From: DSWT01 sp035415725
Lineage (GTDB): Bacteria; Chloroflexota; Anaerolineae; B4-G1; SLSP01
Assembly: GCA_035415725.1 (NCBI GenBank)
Contig: DAOOGN010000042.1
Coordinates: forward strand, 1-33,282
Direction: 5' to 3'
Length of the DNA stretch: 33,282 nucleotides
The notes beneath the pieces were generated by a model. It saw only the letters and a program-made list of their open reading frames with translations. It searched no databases and was not told the DNA's origin. Shown piece after piece: positions 22,468 to 31,200 of this stretch; within the stretch, counting starts at the first letter, position 1, and each line of letters begins with the position of its first letter. Position numbers and translations under genes: made by a program.

Positions 22468-24669
22468 ATGAGATTACTCAAACACCATTGGCAGGCAGGA
22501 ATCATCGTCCTGGCCTATCTGGCGCTTGCCTTGATCTATGGGGTAACCACGCCCGCCTTCGAGCATGTAGACGAGGCCGAACACTTTGGGGTCATCCGCT
22601 ATATTGCGGAAAACGGAAAGTTACCCATCCACCAACCGAGCGACAACGCCATTTACCATTACGATCAAGAAGCCTCCCAACCGCCGCTTTACCATCTCCT
22701 GTCGGCGGGGCTGACGCGGCTATTGGGTTTGCATGCCGACGATGCCGAAATGTTCCAGCAGAACAATCCCTGGGCGTCATGTCACCTCGAAGCAATCGAT
22801 CGATACGACAATCGCACCCTCCTCTACCATAACCGCGAGACATTCCCCTGGCACGGTACCTTGCTCATGCTGCACGTGCTGCGTATCTGGTCCACCATCC
22901 TGCAGGTCATCACCGTCATCGGTACGTATGCCTTGACACGGGCAGCCTTCCCCGACCGTTCCCGGCTGCCGTTATTGGCTGCGGCAATCGTCGCTTTTAA
23001 TCCCCAGTTCATTCTGACGGCCAGCGGCATCAACAACGACAACATGCTCACCCCCCTGGTCACACTGGCGCTGTACCGGCTCTTTACGCTTTGGCGGGAT
23101 GGGCTATCTACAAAGCGCGCGATCGTCACCGGCATACTCATCGGATTGGCCGGAATGTCCAAGTTAAGCGGCTGGCTGCTGTTGCTACTCGCCGGTTTAG
23201 TATGCCTGACGCTACTGCTGCGCGCCCCAGAGAAACGCCGGCAGTTAGCATTCACCGCTATGCTCATTCCAGCAGTGGCCCTGTGCATGAGCGGTTGGTG
23301 GTTCTGGCGCAACTGGCAATTGTATCAAGATCCTCTGGCGCTAAAACCGATGCTGGCAATGGTCAGTAAACGTGCCGGTCCGCCGATTTTTTTCCCTGAA
23401 ATGTGGCTTATGTTCAGGTCGTTTTGGGGACAAATCCCTTGCTCGCTTTATCCGCCAGCGTATTATGTCTTCTTCATCGCCCTCGTGGTGATGGGGATAG
23501 GCGGCCTGGCGTGGGGATGGCGAAAATTCACCCGCCAAGAACGCTGGCTCAGCGCTTTTGGCGGCGCGTGGTTTGTCCTTGTCGTCATAAGCTGGTCACG
23601 ATGGAATATGGCGACTCCTGCCCCATGGGGACGTTTGGTCTTCCCTGCCCTGCCTGCCATCGCGATACTTTTAGCCTTGGGCATCCATTCATTATCACCA
23701 TCCCCCTCTCCCTTCGCCACGATCATCATGGTTGCACAAGCCCTCGTCGCCGTGTGGACGGCAGTGTACCTCTTGCCCGCTTTTTATGGACTCCCGCGCC
23801 GTTATGCCGACATGCGCCATGTTCGACCACAGTATCCGGTCACAGCCACCTTTGGCAAGGTCATCGAGTTCTATGGATATGACATTGACTTTGATGATCG
23901 AACGTCCTTGCTTGACCTCACCCTGTATTGGCAGGCGCTCGCCCCGATAAAGGAAGACTACGTCCTGGGGCTTCAGATGGTATCCCTTGCCCCTGAGGAT
24001 ACGACCTTGCGGATGAACTACAACTCGTGGCCGGGGCGGGGGGCTTATCCGACCACCGCATGGCAACCCGGCGAAATCATCGCCGACCGCTATCGTTTGC
24101 ATGTGCCAGAGGCGGACCTGGTCACACAAGCATGGAAACTCAACGTGCTGCTTTATCGGCGCGACACCGGGGCGCGGTTACCGTTAGTCATCAGTGGACA
24201 ACCCGCCGACAGCGCCCTAACGTTGACCACCCTGCGCGTCAACGGTACAACGCCCCATTGCGTAGACGCAAATACTTTGCAACACGAAGTTGTTTTTGGC
24301 GATGCCATAGCTCTAACGCACGCGCAAGTTGTGGGAAAAGATGGCGCCTTGAATGTGACCCTACGCTGGAACAGTCGGCGTACCGTAGCGGACAACTTTA
24401 CGGTCTTTGTGCATTTGTTCGACACTCAGGGGACATGGGTAGGTACAGGTGATGCACCTCCCATGCAAGGTGCTTTCCCCACCGGCCTATGGCAGCCCGG
24501 TGACGTGGTGTGCGACACTCATACGTTGAACCTGCCGCCGAATTTGGATCTGTCAACAACCCGCATCGTTGTGGGACTCTACCAACTTGAGAGTGGCGCA
24601 CGACTGACGGCAGTACAAGACACCCTGCACCTGCCTGATGACGCCGTGACAATCTGGCCCGTGCCATAA
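22468..24669 (+). CDS. Polytopic membrane glycosyltransferase-like protein (GT39/ArnT-like)
   Basis: 733 residues from the ATG at 22468; the open frame extends upstream over iorB, but that part is iorB in another frame. The layout is of a GT-C fold enzyme that moves sugars from lipid carriers outside the membrane: first membrane helix at about 11-27, then 'FEHVDEAEHF' (31-40) with the acidic Asp/Glu expected in the first outer loop, 'QPPLYHLLSAGL' (the PPLY motif of ArnT/PMT relatives), and roughly ten hydrophobic segments up to about residue 440. The remaining 290 residues are soluble and beta-rich ('LNVTLRWNSRRTVADNFTVFVHLFD', 'LWQPGDVVCDTHTLNLP'). A DUF2142-type assignment is an alternative. 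No clear ribosome binding site; 17 bases after iorB, so probably coupled. Substrate unknown. Confidence 0.7.
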   Translation: MRLLKHHWQAGIIVLAYLALALIYGVTTPAFEHVDEAEHFGVIRYIAENGKLPIHQPSDNAIYHYDQEASQPPLYHLLSAGLTRLLGLHADDAEMFQQNNPWASCHLEAIDRYDNRTLLYHNRETFPWHGTLLMLHVLRIWSTILQVITVIGTYALTRAAFPDRSRLPLLAAAIVAFNPQFILTASGINNDNMLTPLVTLALYRLFTLWRDGLSTKRAIVTGILIGLAGMSKLSGWLLLLLAGLVCLTLLLRAPEKRRQLAFTAMLIPAVALCMSGWWFWRNWQLYQDPLALKPMLAMVSKRAGPPIFFPEMWLMFRSFWGQIPCSLYPPAYYVFFIALVVMGIGGLAWGWRKFTRQERWLSAFGGAWFVLVVISWSRWNMATPAPWGRLVFPALPAIAILLALGIHSLSPSPSPFATIIMVAQALVAVWTAVYLLPAFYGLPRRYADMRHVRPQYPVTATFGKVIEFYGYDIDFDDRTSLLDLTLYWQALAPIKEDYVLGLQMVSLAPEDTTLRMNYNSWPGRGAYPTTAWQPGEIIADRYRLHVPEADLVTQAWKLNVLLYRRDTGARLPLVISGQPADSALTLTTLRVNGTTPHCVDANTLQHEVVFGDAIALTHAQVVGKDGALNVTLRWNSRRTVADNFTVFVHLFDTQGTWVGTGDAPPMQGAFPTGLWQPGDVVCDTHTLNLPPNLDLSTTRIVVGLYQLESGARLTAVQDTLHLPDDAVTIWPVP

Positions 24670-24709
24670 CGTCACAGCCATGAAGTGTTGATGGCGCGCT
24701 CGGCGGCCC

Positions 24710-24772
24710 GGGCCAAGGGGGTGAGCTGAATAGCAACCTGTTACTGAAGGCCGGTCGCCCGTCCCTTGGCCC
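24710..24772. terminator. Inverted repeat between convergent genes, possible bidirectional terminator
   Basis: A perfect 10-bp inverted repeat gggccaaggg (24710-24719) / cccttggccc (24763-24772) has a 43-nt spacer. It lies between the convergent stops at 24669 and 24775. The long loop and lack of T tracts keep the call weak. Confidence 0.3.
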
Positions 24773-24774
24773 CG

Positions 24775-27700
24775 TCACACCTCATCCGCAGGGGGCAAAT
24801 CCTCCAGGCTCAATGAGAGCACTTGAGACACGCCATCGTCTCCCATCGACACGCCGTAAATCGTATCGGAAACCTCGACCGTCCCACGATTGTGGGTGAT
24901 GATGACGAACTGCGTCTGCCGCGACAACTCACGCAGCATAGTGCGGAACCGCCCCACATTCGCCTCATCCAACATCGCGTCCACCTCGTCGAGGATACAG
25001 AACGGCGTGGGGCTGACGCGCATCACCGCGAAGAGCAGGGCCATCGCCGTCAGCGTGCGCTCGCCGCCGGAGAGCATCCCCAAACTCGAGGTGCGCTTCC
25101 CCGGCGGGCGGGCTATGATCTCCACCCCGGCGGTGCCGTTGCTCTCGTCACCCTGCGCTTCCTCACTCGTCAAACTCAGTTGGGCTGTTCCCCCGTTGAA
25201 CAGCAACTCGAAGATGCGCGCGAACTCCGCAGCAATGGCTTTGAACGTCGTGCGGAACGTCGTGTCCATCATCTCATCCAGTTCGGCGATGATCTGCCGC
25301 AAGTGCGTTGCAGCGTTCTCCAGGTCCGCCATCTGCTCGCGGAGGAAAGCATGCCGCTGCTCAAGCTCATCATATTCCTCTTTTGCGGCGACGTTCACCG
25401 GCTCGAGGCGGTGAATTTGCGTGCGCAGGTCGCGGATCTGGCGCTCCAGCCCCTCCGGCAACTCCGTCACCACGGGCAACGGCGACACAATGGCATCCAG
25501 CGGCAATGGCTGTTGCGCGGAAAGCGTCTCCGGCAAGTCGCCAATGACGATCCCCAACATCTCCTCGATCTCGTGGCGCAGTGTCTGGAGCTGATCCTCG
25601 CGGCGGTTGGCTTCGACCTCGGCCTGCGCACGGCGCTGTTCGGCATCGTGCAACACACGGTGCGCCTCACGTTCTCGTCCCTCCTGGGTCTCCAGCGCCT
25701 GTTCGAGTTGAGCCAGTTGAGCCTCCAACGGCGGAACCTGGGTCGACAATGCCTCCGCCGCCGTCCGTGCTTCATCATAAGCGCTTTGAAGTGCACCCAG
25801 GCGCTCCTCTGACGCGCTCAACTCTTCCACCAACGTGCGACCGTGTTGCTCCAACGCCGCGATCTGCTCCTGCAAACGCTGCACCTCACGTTGGCGCGTC
25901 GCCAGCAACACCTGCCGATTGCCGTGTTCCTGTTCCAGAAGCGCCGCCTGGGTGCGACGTTCGGCGGCGATGCGCGCCGTTTCATCGTCGGCCAGCATCT
26001 CAAGATCACGCGCCAGCGCCGCAAGCTGCGCCTCCGCTTCGCGCAACGCGGCCTCGGTTGCGTGGCGCTCCTCTTCAAGGCGGCTACACAACGTCTGCAA
26101 ACGCTCACTCTCCTGCCGGCCCTCGTCGAGCAGATGGCGCTGCCAGTCGCTTTCCTGGATGAGCTTATCGAGGGCGCGGACTTCACGGTCCACGATGCGC
26201 TCGGCCTCCTGACGGCGCTGGGTCACAACCCGACGACGTTCTTCGGCGGTCTGTAGCTCCCGCTGCAACGCCTGAACCTGCGCCTCGCGCTCGCGCAGGC
26301 TGTCCTGCAACACTGCGACTTCCGCCTCCAGGGCGCCGACCCGCTCCGGCAACTCACGACGCTCGCGCTCGCGCGCCAACAGCCCCCCGCCCTGGCCTGG
26401 GGATGAATGCTCCTCACCGCCGGTCACGGCGCCGCCGGAACGCACAATCTCGCCTTCCGGCGTGACGATGCGAAAACTGCCGTGCAATTTCCGGTACAAT
26501 TCGCGTGCTGCGTCCAGGTTTTGTGCGATGGCGGTGCGTCCCAAGAGCAGGACCACGGCGGGACGGTAACGCGCCGCGTATTCCACCAACTCCGCAGCGA
26601 CGCCGATCACCCCATCGCCGGCGGGCACATCCAACACGGGGGGCGGATCCAACGTATCCAGCGGCAGGAAAGTAGCCCGCCCGGCGCGCTGGCGTTTCAA
26701 CCATTCAATGGCAGCCTGCGCATCAGCCCAACGCTCAGCAACGATGTCTTGCACCTGGCCGCCCAGCGCCGTCTCGATGGCGCGATCCAGATGAGGGGGA
26801 ACGCGGATGAGTGAGGCGACGGTCCCCGGCAAGCCGTGCAACTCGCCCCGCTCGACGGCCTGGAGTACAGCACGCACGCCGGCGTACAGGCCGGTGCCTT
26901 CACTCTGCAATCGCTCCAACGCCTCGAAGCGTGCTGCAACCTGCTGCAATTCTGCCTGCTTACGCCCCACTTCCCGGCGCGAATTCTCACTCTCAGAGCG
27001 TGCTGTCGCCAGCGCCGCTTCCAGGCGCGTCACCTCGGCCTCGGCAGACTGTAAGGCGGTCTCGATCTCTTCCAGAGCACGGCGCGCGTTTTCCACGCTG
27101 GCCTGTTGCGCCCGGCGACGCTCTGCAATGGACGCCAGTTCCGTCTCCAACTGAGCCACGCGCTGCGCCAGTTGTGTCAGACGCTCCGTGGCTTGTTCCC
27201 ACCGGCTCTGACGGTCGGCAAGACGGTGACGGCTTTCCAGCGCCCATGCCTGCATCTGCGCCTGACGGCTGAGGAGTCCCTGGCGCTGCTGTTCGACCTC
27301 CCGGCGTGCGGCTTCGGCTCCGGCAAGCTGCGCCTGAGCCTCAAGCCATTGCGCCTGCACAGCTTCAAATTCCTGCCGGAGCGCCGCCATATCCTGCGTT
27401 TCTGCCTCCAATGCCGAACGCAGTGGAACCAGGTTGGCCTGGCTCTCCTCCTGACGCTCCTGCAACTGGCGGCGGCGCTCGCGGGCGACGGCCAACTCGC
27501 GCTGGCGGCGTTCCGCTTCGCTGTGACGGACACTGCTCTCACGGTGCAGTTCTGCCAACTGCAGGCGTATGGCGGTAATCTGCTGGCGCAGGGCGCCGAT
27601 AGCAGCGGTCGTCGCATCGGACTCGATGGCCGACTGCTGCACCTTCTCGGCGCGATAGGCAACACGCTGCCGCGCCTGTTCCAGTTCGGCCACGGCCCGC

Positions 27701-28407
27701 CCCCAGCGGTAACCGTACCACGTGCGCAGCGTCGCATTGAGTGCGGCAGTCAATTCCGCGTGCTGTGCTGTGCGCGCCGCCTGCTTTTGGAGACGGCGTA
27801 AGTGCGGCTCCATCTCGCCGACGATATCGTAGACGCGCTCAAGATTGCGGCGCGTTTCATCCAGGCGGCTCACGGCTTCCTCCCGGCGTGTCCGATAGGG
27901 GGCAATGCCGGCCGCCTGCTCGAAGAGGGCCAGACGCTCTTGCGGACGCAGCGCCAGGACTTGATCCACCAGCCCTTGCCCGATGATCAGGTAAGCGTCG
28001 CGTCCCAAGCCTGCGCGGTCGAGCAGGTCGCGCAAATCCATCAGGCGCACGCGACTCCCGTTGAGCAGGTAGTCGGTCTTGCCGTCGCGGTAGGTACGAC
28101 GTTCGATAATCACCTCGGCAAAATCTACCGGCAGCCAGGCATCACTGTTGTCAAAGATGATGGACACGCGCGCCATGCCGGCACGCGGGCGTTTTTTGCT
28201 TCCGGCGAAGACCATATCTTCGCCCGTGCGCCCGCGAATCGTCGTCAGGCGCTGTTCGCCCAGCACCCAGCGGATGGCATCCGCCACGTTACTTTTACCG
28301 CTGCCGTTAGGGCCGACAATCGCCGTGATGCCGGTAGGATACACAAACGTGATCGGGTCGGCAAAGGATTTAAAGCCTTGAACGTCGAGCTGTTTGAGTT
28401 TAGGCAT
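24775..28407 (-). CDS. smc: Chromosome segregation protein SMC
   Basis: ATPase that, with ScpA and ScpB, extrudes and organises chromosomal DNA for segregation. 1210 residues, typical for bacterial SMC. N-terminal head: 'LDVQGFKSFADPITFVYPTGITAIVGPNGSGKSNVADAIRWVLGEQ', with Walker A at 32-39. Two long heptad coiled coils (about 170-500 and 670-1010) flank the hinge ('GLYAGVRAVLQAVERGELHGLPGTVASLI' to 'IVRSGGAVTGG'). C-terminal head: signature 'LGMLSGGERTLTAMALLFAV', Walker B 'FCILDEVDAMLDEANVGRF', and 'FVIITHNRGTVEVSDTIYGVSM'. ATG start with GGAG upstream. It follows the acyltransferase gene by 47 bp in the same direction, probably in one operon with two lipid genes. Confidence 0.97.
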   Translation of the reverse strand: MPKLKQLDVQGFKSFADPITFVYPTGITAIVGPNGSGKSNVADAIRWVLGEQRLTTIRGRTGEDMVFAGSKKRPRAGMARVSIIFDNSDAWLPVDFAEVIIERRTYRDGKTDYLLNGSRVRLMDLRDLLDRAGLGRDAYLIIGQGLVDQVLALRPQERLALFEQAAGIAPYRTRREEAVSRLDETRRNLERVYDIVGEMEPHLRRLQKQAARTAQHAELTAALNATLRTWYGYRWGRAVAELEQARQRVAYRAEKVQQSAIESDATTAAIGALRQQITAIRLQLAELHRESSVRHSEAERRQRELAVARERRRQLQERQEESQANLVPLRSALEAETQDMAALRQEFEAVQAQWLEAQAQLAGAEAARREVEQQRQGLLSRQAQMQAWALESRHRLADRQSRWEQATERLTQLAQRVAQLETELASIAERRRAQQASVENARRALEEIETALQSAEAEVTRLEAALATARSESENSRREVGRKQAELQQVAARFEALERLQSEGTGLYAGVRAVLQAVERGELHGLPGTVASLIRVPPHLDRAIETALGGQVQDIVAERWADAQAAIEWLKRQRAGRATFLPLDTLDPPPVLDVPAGDGVIGVAAELVEYAARYRPAVVLLLGRTAIAQNLDAARELYRKLHGSFRIVTPEGEIVRSGGAVTGGEEHSSPGQGGGLLARERERRELPERVGALEAEVAVLQDSLREREAQVQALQRELQTAEERRRVVTQRRQEAERIVDREVRALDKLIQESDWQRHLLDEGRQESERLQTLCSRLEEERHATEAALREAEAQLAALARDLEMLADDETARIAAERRTQAALLEQEHGNRQVLLATRQREVQRLQEQIAALEQHGRTLVEELSASEERLGALQSAYDEARTAAEALSTQVPPLEAQLAQLEQALETQEGREREAHRVLHDAEQRRAQAEVEANRREDQLQTLRHEIEEMLGIVIGDLPETLSAQQPLPLDAIVSPLPVVTELPEGLERQIRDLRTQIHRLEPVNVAAKEEYDELEQRHAFLREQMADLENAATHLRQIIAELDEMMDTTFRTTFKAIAAEFARIFELLFNGGTAQLSLTSEEAQGDESNGTAGVEIIARPPGKRTSSLGMLSGGERTLTAMALLFAVMRVSPTPFCILDEVDAMLDEANVGRFRTMLRELSRQTQFVIITHNRGTVEVSDTIYGVSMGDDGVSQVLSLSLEDLPPADEV

Positions 28408-28454
28408 ATCGCTCCGAAAATAGTCGGGTAGTCATCAGTCAGGGGGTCGGGTAG

Positions 28455-29384
28455 TCATTTCCGCGCGCCACGGCTTGAACTCTCCTGGGGCGTTGTGGGC
28501 CAGACCGGGACAAACATCATCCACTGGTCGGGGTGACGCCGGATCAGGGTCTCGATCTCGGCCAACACCCGCCGCAAATTGTGAGCCATGTCGGCCTCGG
28601 CATTGCCGGTACGTTCCATGGTCATCGGCGGGTTGGCGACTACGGAGTAGGCGCCGTCCTCGTAGTAAGCGACAATGGTGATGACCAGGCAATCGGTGCG
28701 CAAGGGGATGCGGATGTAGCCGGTAGGCAGGTACGCCGTGGCGCCGAAGAATTCCACGGGTTCGTTGCCCTCGTTGAGCGGACGATCCACGCCGGTGACG
28801 ACAATGCCCCCCTGCCGCAAGCGCCCTAGCGCCTCCCGCAAGGATGCGGGTGAAACGGGCGTGAGGATAGCATGGCCCTTTTCACGCAGGCGGTTGAAAA
28901 ATTCAAAACCGGCCGGTGGATTGGCCAGAGAAAGCACTTGCATCGGCACAGGAACATACTGCGAAATTCCGATCAGGGCCAGATCGAAGTTAGACATGTG
29001 CCCCCCCAGGATGAAAAGTCCACGCCCGGAGGCGATGGCTTGACTGAGATAGGTCTTGGTTTCGTCGGTCAGTCGCACCGGGGGATAGAATTCCTCCATG
29101 TTGATTTTGCCGTGGCCGATGTTGTGAAAAAGTTCGTAATAACCACGGGCGGCATTGCTGATAAGCCGGTAGAGCGCACGCTCAAGTTCCCTGTCGGATG
29201 TCGCCGGGCCTAAGACATGGCGTAAATTCGCCCGCGCAGCCCAGTAAAGATCAGGCTTGAACGTCACGATGACACGCGCTGCCAGTCCGGCCATGAAGCG
29301 TCCACCGCGCGGCGGGAGGTATTTACCGAGGTAGAAACCCACCCGTGTGGGCCACCCTTTGGAGAAAAAAGCCTTGGCGCCCAC
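28455..29384 (-). CDS. Lysophospholipid/glycolipid acyltransferase (LpxL/HtrB-like)
   Basis: Transfers a fatty acyl chain to a membrane lipid at the inner face of the cytoplasmic membrane. 309 residues, the size of the LpxL/HtrB and mycobacterial PatA families. The HxxxxD catalytic motif is 'GGHMSNFDLAL' (His129, Asp134); a second conserved block is 'SLREALGRLRQGGIVVTGVDRPLNEGNEPVEFFG', and 'LPTGYIRIPLRTDCLVI' follows. The C-terminus 'RHPDQWMMFVPVWP' is also family-typical. GTG start, three bases after the stop of the phosphatidyltransferase gene, so the two are tightly coupled. With that neighbour it may acylate a phosphatidylinositol- or phosphatidylglycerol-type lipid (inference). Confidence 0.85.
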   Translation of the reverse strand: MGAKAFFSKGWPTRVGFYLGKYLPPRGGRFMAGLAARVIVTFKPDLYWAARANLRHVLGPATSDRELERALYRLISNAARGYYELFHNIGHGKINMEEFYPPVRLTDETKTYLSQAIASGRGLFILGGHMSNFDLALIGISQYVPVPMQVLSLANPPAGFEFFNRLREKGHAILTPVSPASLREALGRLRQGGIVVTGVDRPLNEGNEPVEFFGATAYLPTGYIRIPLRTDCLVITIVAYYEDGAYSVVANPPMTMERTGNAEADMAHNLRRVLAEIETLIRRHPDQWMMFVPVWPTTPQESSSRGARK

Positions 29385-29387
29385 AAC

Positions 29388-29993
29388 TTATCCCGAATGT
29401 GATTCCTCGCGGAGCGTGTGCGGTGCCTCGACGAGGACCGGAATGCCGCGCAGTAAGCACAGCGCCAACGCCAGCCAGGCACTCACCTGAGCAATAACAT
29501 TCACCGTCGCCAACGCCGGGCTACCGGCAGCAGCCAGGCCGTGTGTCAGAGCCAGGGAGGAAAATGCCACGGCCTTCGCTACCGCAAAGGACGAGCGCAG
29601 CCAAGGGGATTTCACCAGAAAACGTCCCACAGGCGAACGCATCATCTCGAAGGGGGCTAAACCCTTCGACGGTGCCACAGCACGGACGGCGTCCACGAAA
29701 GTGCCGCGCGTCAGGACAATCAGGGGAAAGATGATAGGAATCAAGTCCAGATCCGCAAAGACGACCCACAGCAAAAATTCCACGGTGCGGTCGGCAGCGA
29801 TGTCGAGCACACTGCCGAGAACAGAAGTCTCACCCCGCCTGCGCGCCACCACGCCGTCAAAGGAGTCCATCATAATGAGAAAAATGATGAGCAACGCAGC
29901 CACAAAACTGGGTGTTGCGGAAGGTTGATAGAGCAGAAGAATAATGAGTGCGAGCACAGGCATCCGCGATAATGTTATGAGATTTGCAACCAT
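29388..29993 (-). CDS. CDP-alcohol phosphatidyltransferase (PgsA/PIP-synthase-like)
   Basis: Integral membrane enzyme joining CDP-diacylglycerol to an alcohol such as glycerol-3-phosphate or inositol phosphate. 201 residues with several hydrophobic helices. The complete family motif D-x2-DG-x2-AR-x8-G-x3-D-x3-D runs from Asp43 to Asp68 ('DSFDGVVARRR' followed by 'GSVLDIAADR'), with all metal- and substrate-binding residues present. ATG start with 'aggag' upstream. Pairing with an HtrB-like acyltransferase resembles the pgsA-patA order used for phosphatidylinositol mannosides in Actinobacteria, but the alcohol substrate cannot be read from the sequence. First large gene of an apparent phosphatidyltransferase-acyltransferase-smc operon. 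Confidence 0.9.
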   Translation of the reverse strand: MVANLITLSRMPVLALIILLLYQPSATPSFVAALLIIFLIMMDSFDGVVARRRGETSVLGSVLDIAADRTVEFLLWVVFADLDLIPIIFPLIVLTRGTFVDAVRAVAPSKGLAPFEMMRSPVGRFLVKSPWLRSSFAVAKAVAFSSLALTHGLAAAGSPALATVNVIAQVSAWLALALCLLRGIPVLVEAPHTLREESHSG

Positions 29994-30080
29994 CGTCCTT
30001 TCACTCCTGGTGTAAAATAGTCTGGTAGTCTTAAATCCGCCCGGCGGACCGAGTCTGACCGGACCGGGAATACTGAACCC

Positions 30081-30110
30081 CTACTGCCACTGCAGGTCTT
30101 GGTTCATCAT
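30081..30110 (-). CDS. Candidate nine-codon leader ORF before the phosphatidyltransferase
   Basis: Within the leader between the promoter at 30145-30172 and the gene starting at 29993, the minus strand has AGGAG, a double ATG, and a short frame that reads MMNQDLQWQ then stops (TAG at 30081-30083). A GC-rich hairpin-prone stretch with 'tccgcc.ggcgga' follows near 30036-30050. It could be a leader peptide for attenuation, or chance. No conservation data are available. Confidence 0.3.
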   Translation of the reverse strand: MMNQDLQWQ

Positions 30111-30144
30111 CTCTCCTGCACCCAAACTCAAAACTAACGCACTG

Positions 30145-30172
30145 AGTATAATCCAATGAACCTTAAGGTCAA
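30145..30172 (-). promoter_or_regulatory. Candidate promoter of the phosphatidyltransferase-acyltransferase-smc operon
   Basis: On the minus strand, TTGACC (30167-30172), a 16-base spacer and TATACT (30145-30150) resemble a sigma70/SigA-type promoter. The leader to the ATG at 29993 would be about 145 bases. Confidence 0.55.
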
Positions 30173-30212
30173 ATGTAGCGCCTGAGGAAATATCGCTGGC
30201 GTTGATAGATAT

Positions 30213-30266
30213 AGGACTTACGCAAGAGACGCCTGAAGGCGTCACTACAAATCCTCCGCCGCTTGA
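30213..30266. repeat. Dispersed repeat family B, copy B1 (partial)
   Basis: Begins with the family end AGGACTTACGC (30213-30223) and continues with the 'gacgcctgaaggcgtc' hairpin and 'aatcctccgccgcttga', as in copy B2. It lacks the second hairpin and the other end, and runs directly into repeat copy A4. Confidence 0.85.
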
Positions 30267-30594
30267 GGTGAAAAAGTGAGGGTGTGGCGGGCGGCTTCGC
30301 CGCCCGCCACACCCTACAAAAATTTCCCCCTTCCCTGGGGAAGGGGGCAGGGAGGATGGGCGCATAGAAACACGAATATCTCGTCACCCAAGAGCGCTTT
30401 GCATCCTAAAATCCGCGCACAACCTGGTATAGGGAATCAATGGCTTCGTCAGGTTGACTCCTACGCGGCGCAAATACCTGCCCAGTTTATGTTGGCAGGG
30501 ATCGTCAGATCCCGGCGTAGCGCCCAAGAACCGCGGATCTGGCGATCCGCTCCAGGCATGGCTAACGGGTGATGTACTGGCCTGAATAGTTACC
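30267..30594. repeat. Dispersed repeat family A, copy A4 (rearranged)
   Basis: Contains a perfect 16-bp stem with a 3-nt loop (30280-30295 pairs with 30299-30314), the G/C tract block, the 'gaaacacg..atctcgtca' block, 'aacctggtataggg', and the family end 'gcctgaatagttacc' (30580-30594). Between 'gtcaggttgactc' and that end there is an extra segment with two small palindromes (gggatc/gatccc near 30498 and gcggatc/gatccgc near 30534). The latter is shared in inverted orientation with copy A5. It fills most of the 660-bp gap between 29994 and 30654. Confidence 0.75.
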
Positions 30595-30626
30595 AAAAAA
30601 TATGGGGTGGTGCAAGCCATCCCATA
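30590..30626 (-). terminator. Rho-independent terminator of the cyclic-nucleotide-binding gene
   Basis: Arms atggggtgg (30602-30610) and ccatcccat (30617-30625) form a 9-bp stem with one G-T type pair. On the minus strand it is followed by a run of T. It lies 29 bases past the stop at 30655. Confidence 0.7.
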
Positions 30627-30654
30627 TTTCTGTGCAAGTCAGAGGCAGTTGGGA

Positions 30655-31152
30655 TCAATTTCCTTTGGGACGCGACTCCCACAGGAGCTGTTCACGCAGC
30701 ATTAAGTCGGTATTGCGAATCTTGAAGGCCAGGTCACTGGCGATGTTGCGCATCAACAGATAGCCAAAATAATGGTCTTCTTCACACAGACGCACCAAAT
30801 CTTCCCGTTTGATCGCCTGCAACCTTGCTTCTTCAGAGATAGCCCGGGCAGAGGCCGAACGCATCCCTCGATCCACCAGGCCGACTTCACCAAAGGTCTG
30901 TCCAGGCCACAAATTGGCAATGACGGCCGGTTGTACGTCGGGTTGCAAGGTACCCAACAGGCTTGGGTCAATGACGATTTCTACGATACCTTCGACAATA
31001 ATGTACAATTCATCACTGGGTGTATTTTCCTTCACGATGACGTCACCTTTTTTATACACACACTCGTGACAAACAGTGGCAACTTTTTGCAGGCTTGGTT
31101 TCGGAACGCCGTAGAAAATATCTGCCTGTCGTAAAACGCTTTCTATTTGCAT
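30655..31152 (-). CDS. Stand-alone cyclic-nucleotide-binding domain protein
   Basis: 165 residues forming essentially one Crp/Fnr-type sensor domain: 'YKKGDVIVKENTPSDELYIIVEGIVEIVI', then the phosphate-binding cassette 'FGEVGLVDRGMRSASARAISEEARL', where the Arg and Ser/Ala that contact the cyclic phosphate are present. There is no C-terminal helix-turn-helix, so it is not a classic Crp regulator; it may signal through a partner protein. I use the ATG at 31152 because GGAGG lies five bases before it. An in-frame ATG at 31200 would add 16 residues but has no ribosome binding site and borders repeat B2. That repeat has landed in the 5' region of this gene and may have separated it from its original promoter. 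Confidence 0.85.
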   Translation of the reverse strand: MQIESVLRQADIFYGVPKPSLQKVATVCHECVYKKGDVIVKENTPSDELYIIVEGIVEIVIDPSLLGTLQPDVQPAVIANLWPGQTFGEVGLVDRGMRSASARAISEEARLQAIKREDLVRLCEEDHYFGYLLMRNIASDLAFKIRNTDLMLREQLLWESRPKGN

Positions 31153-31200
31153 ATATGCCTCCGTGAATAAGACCCCATCTTTGCCCAACACATCATTCAT

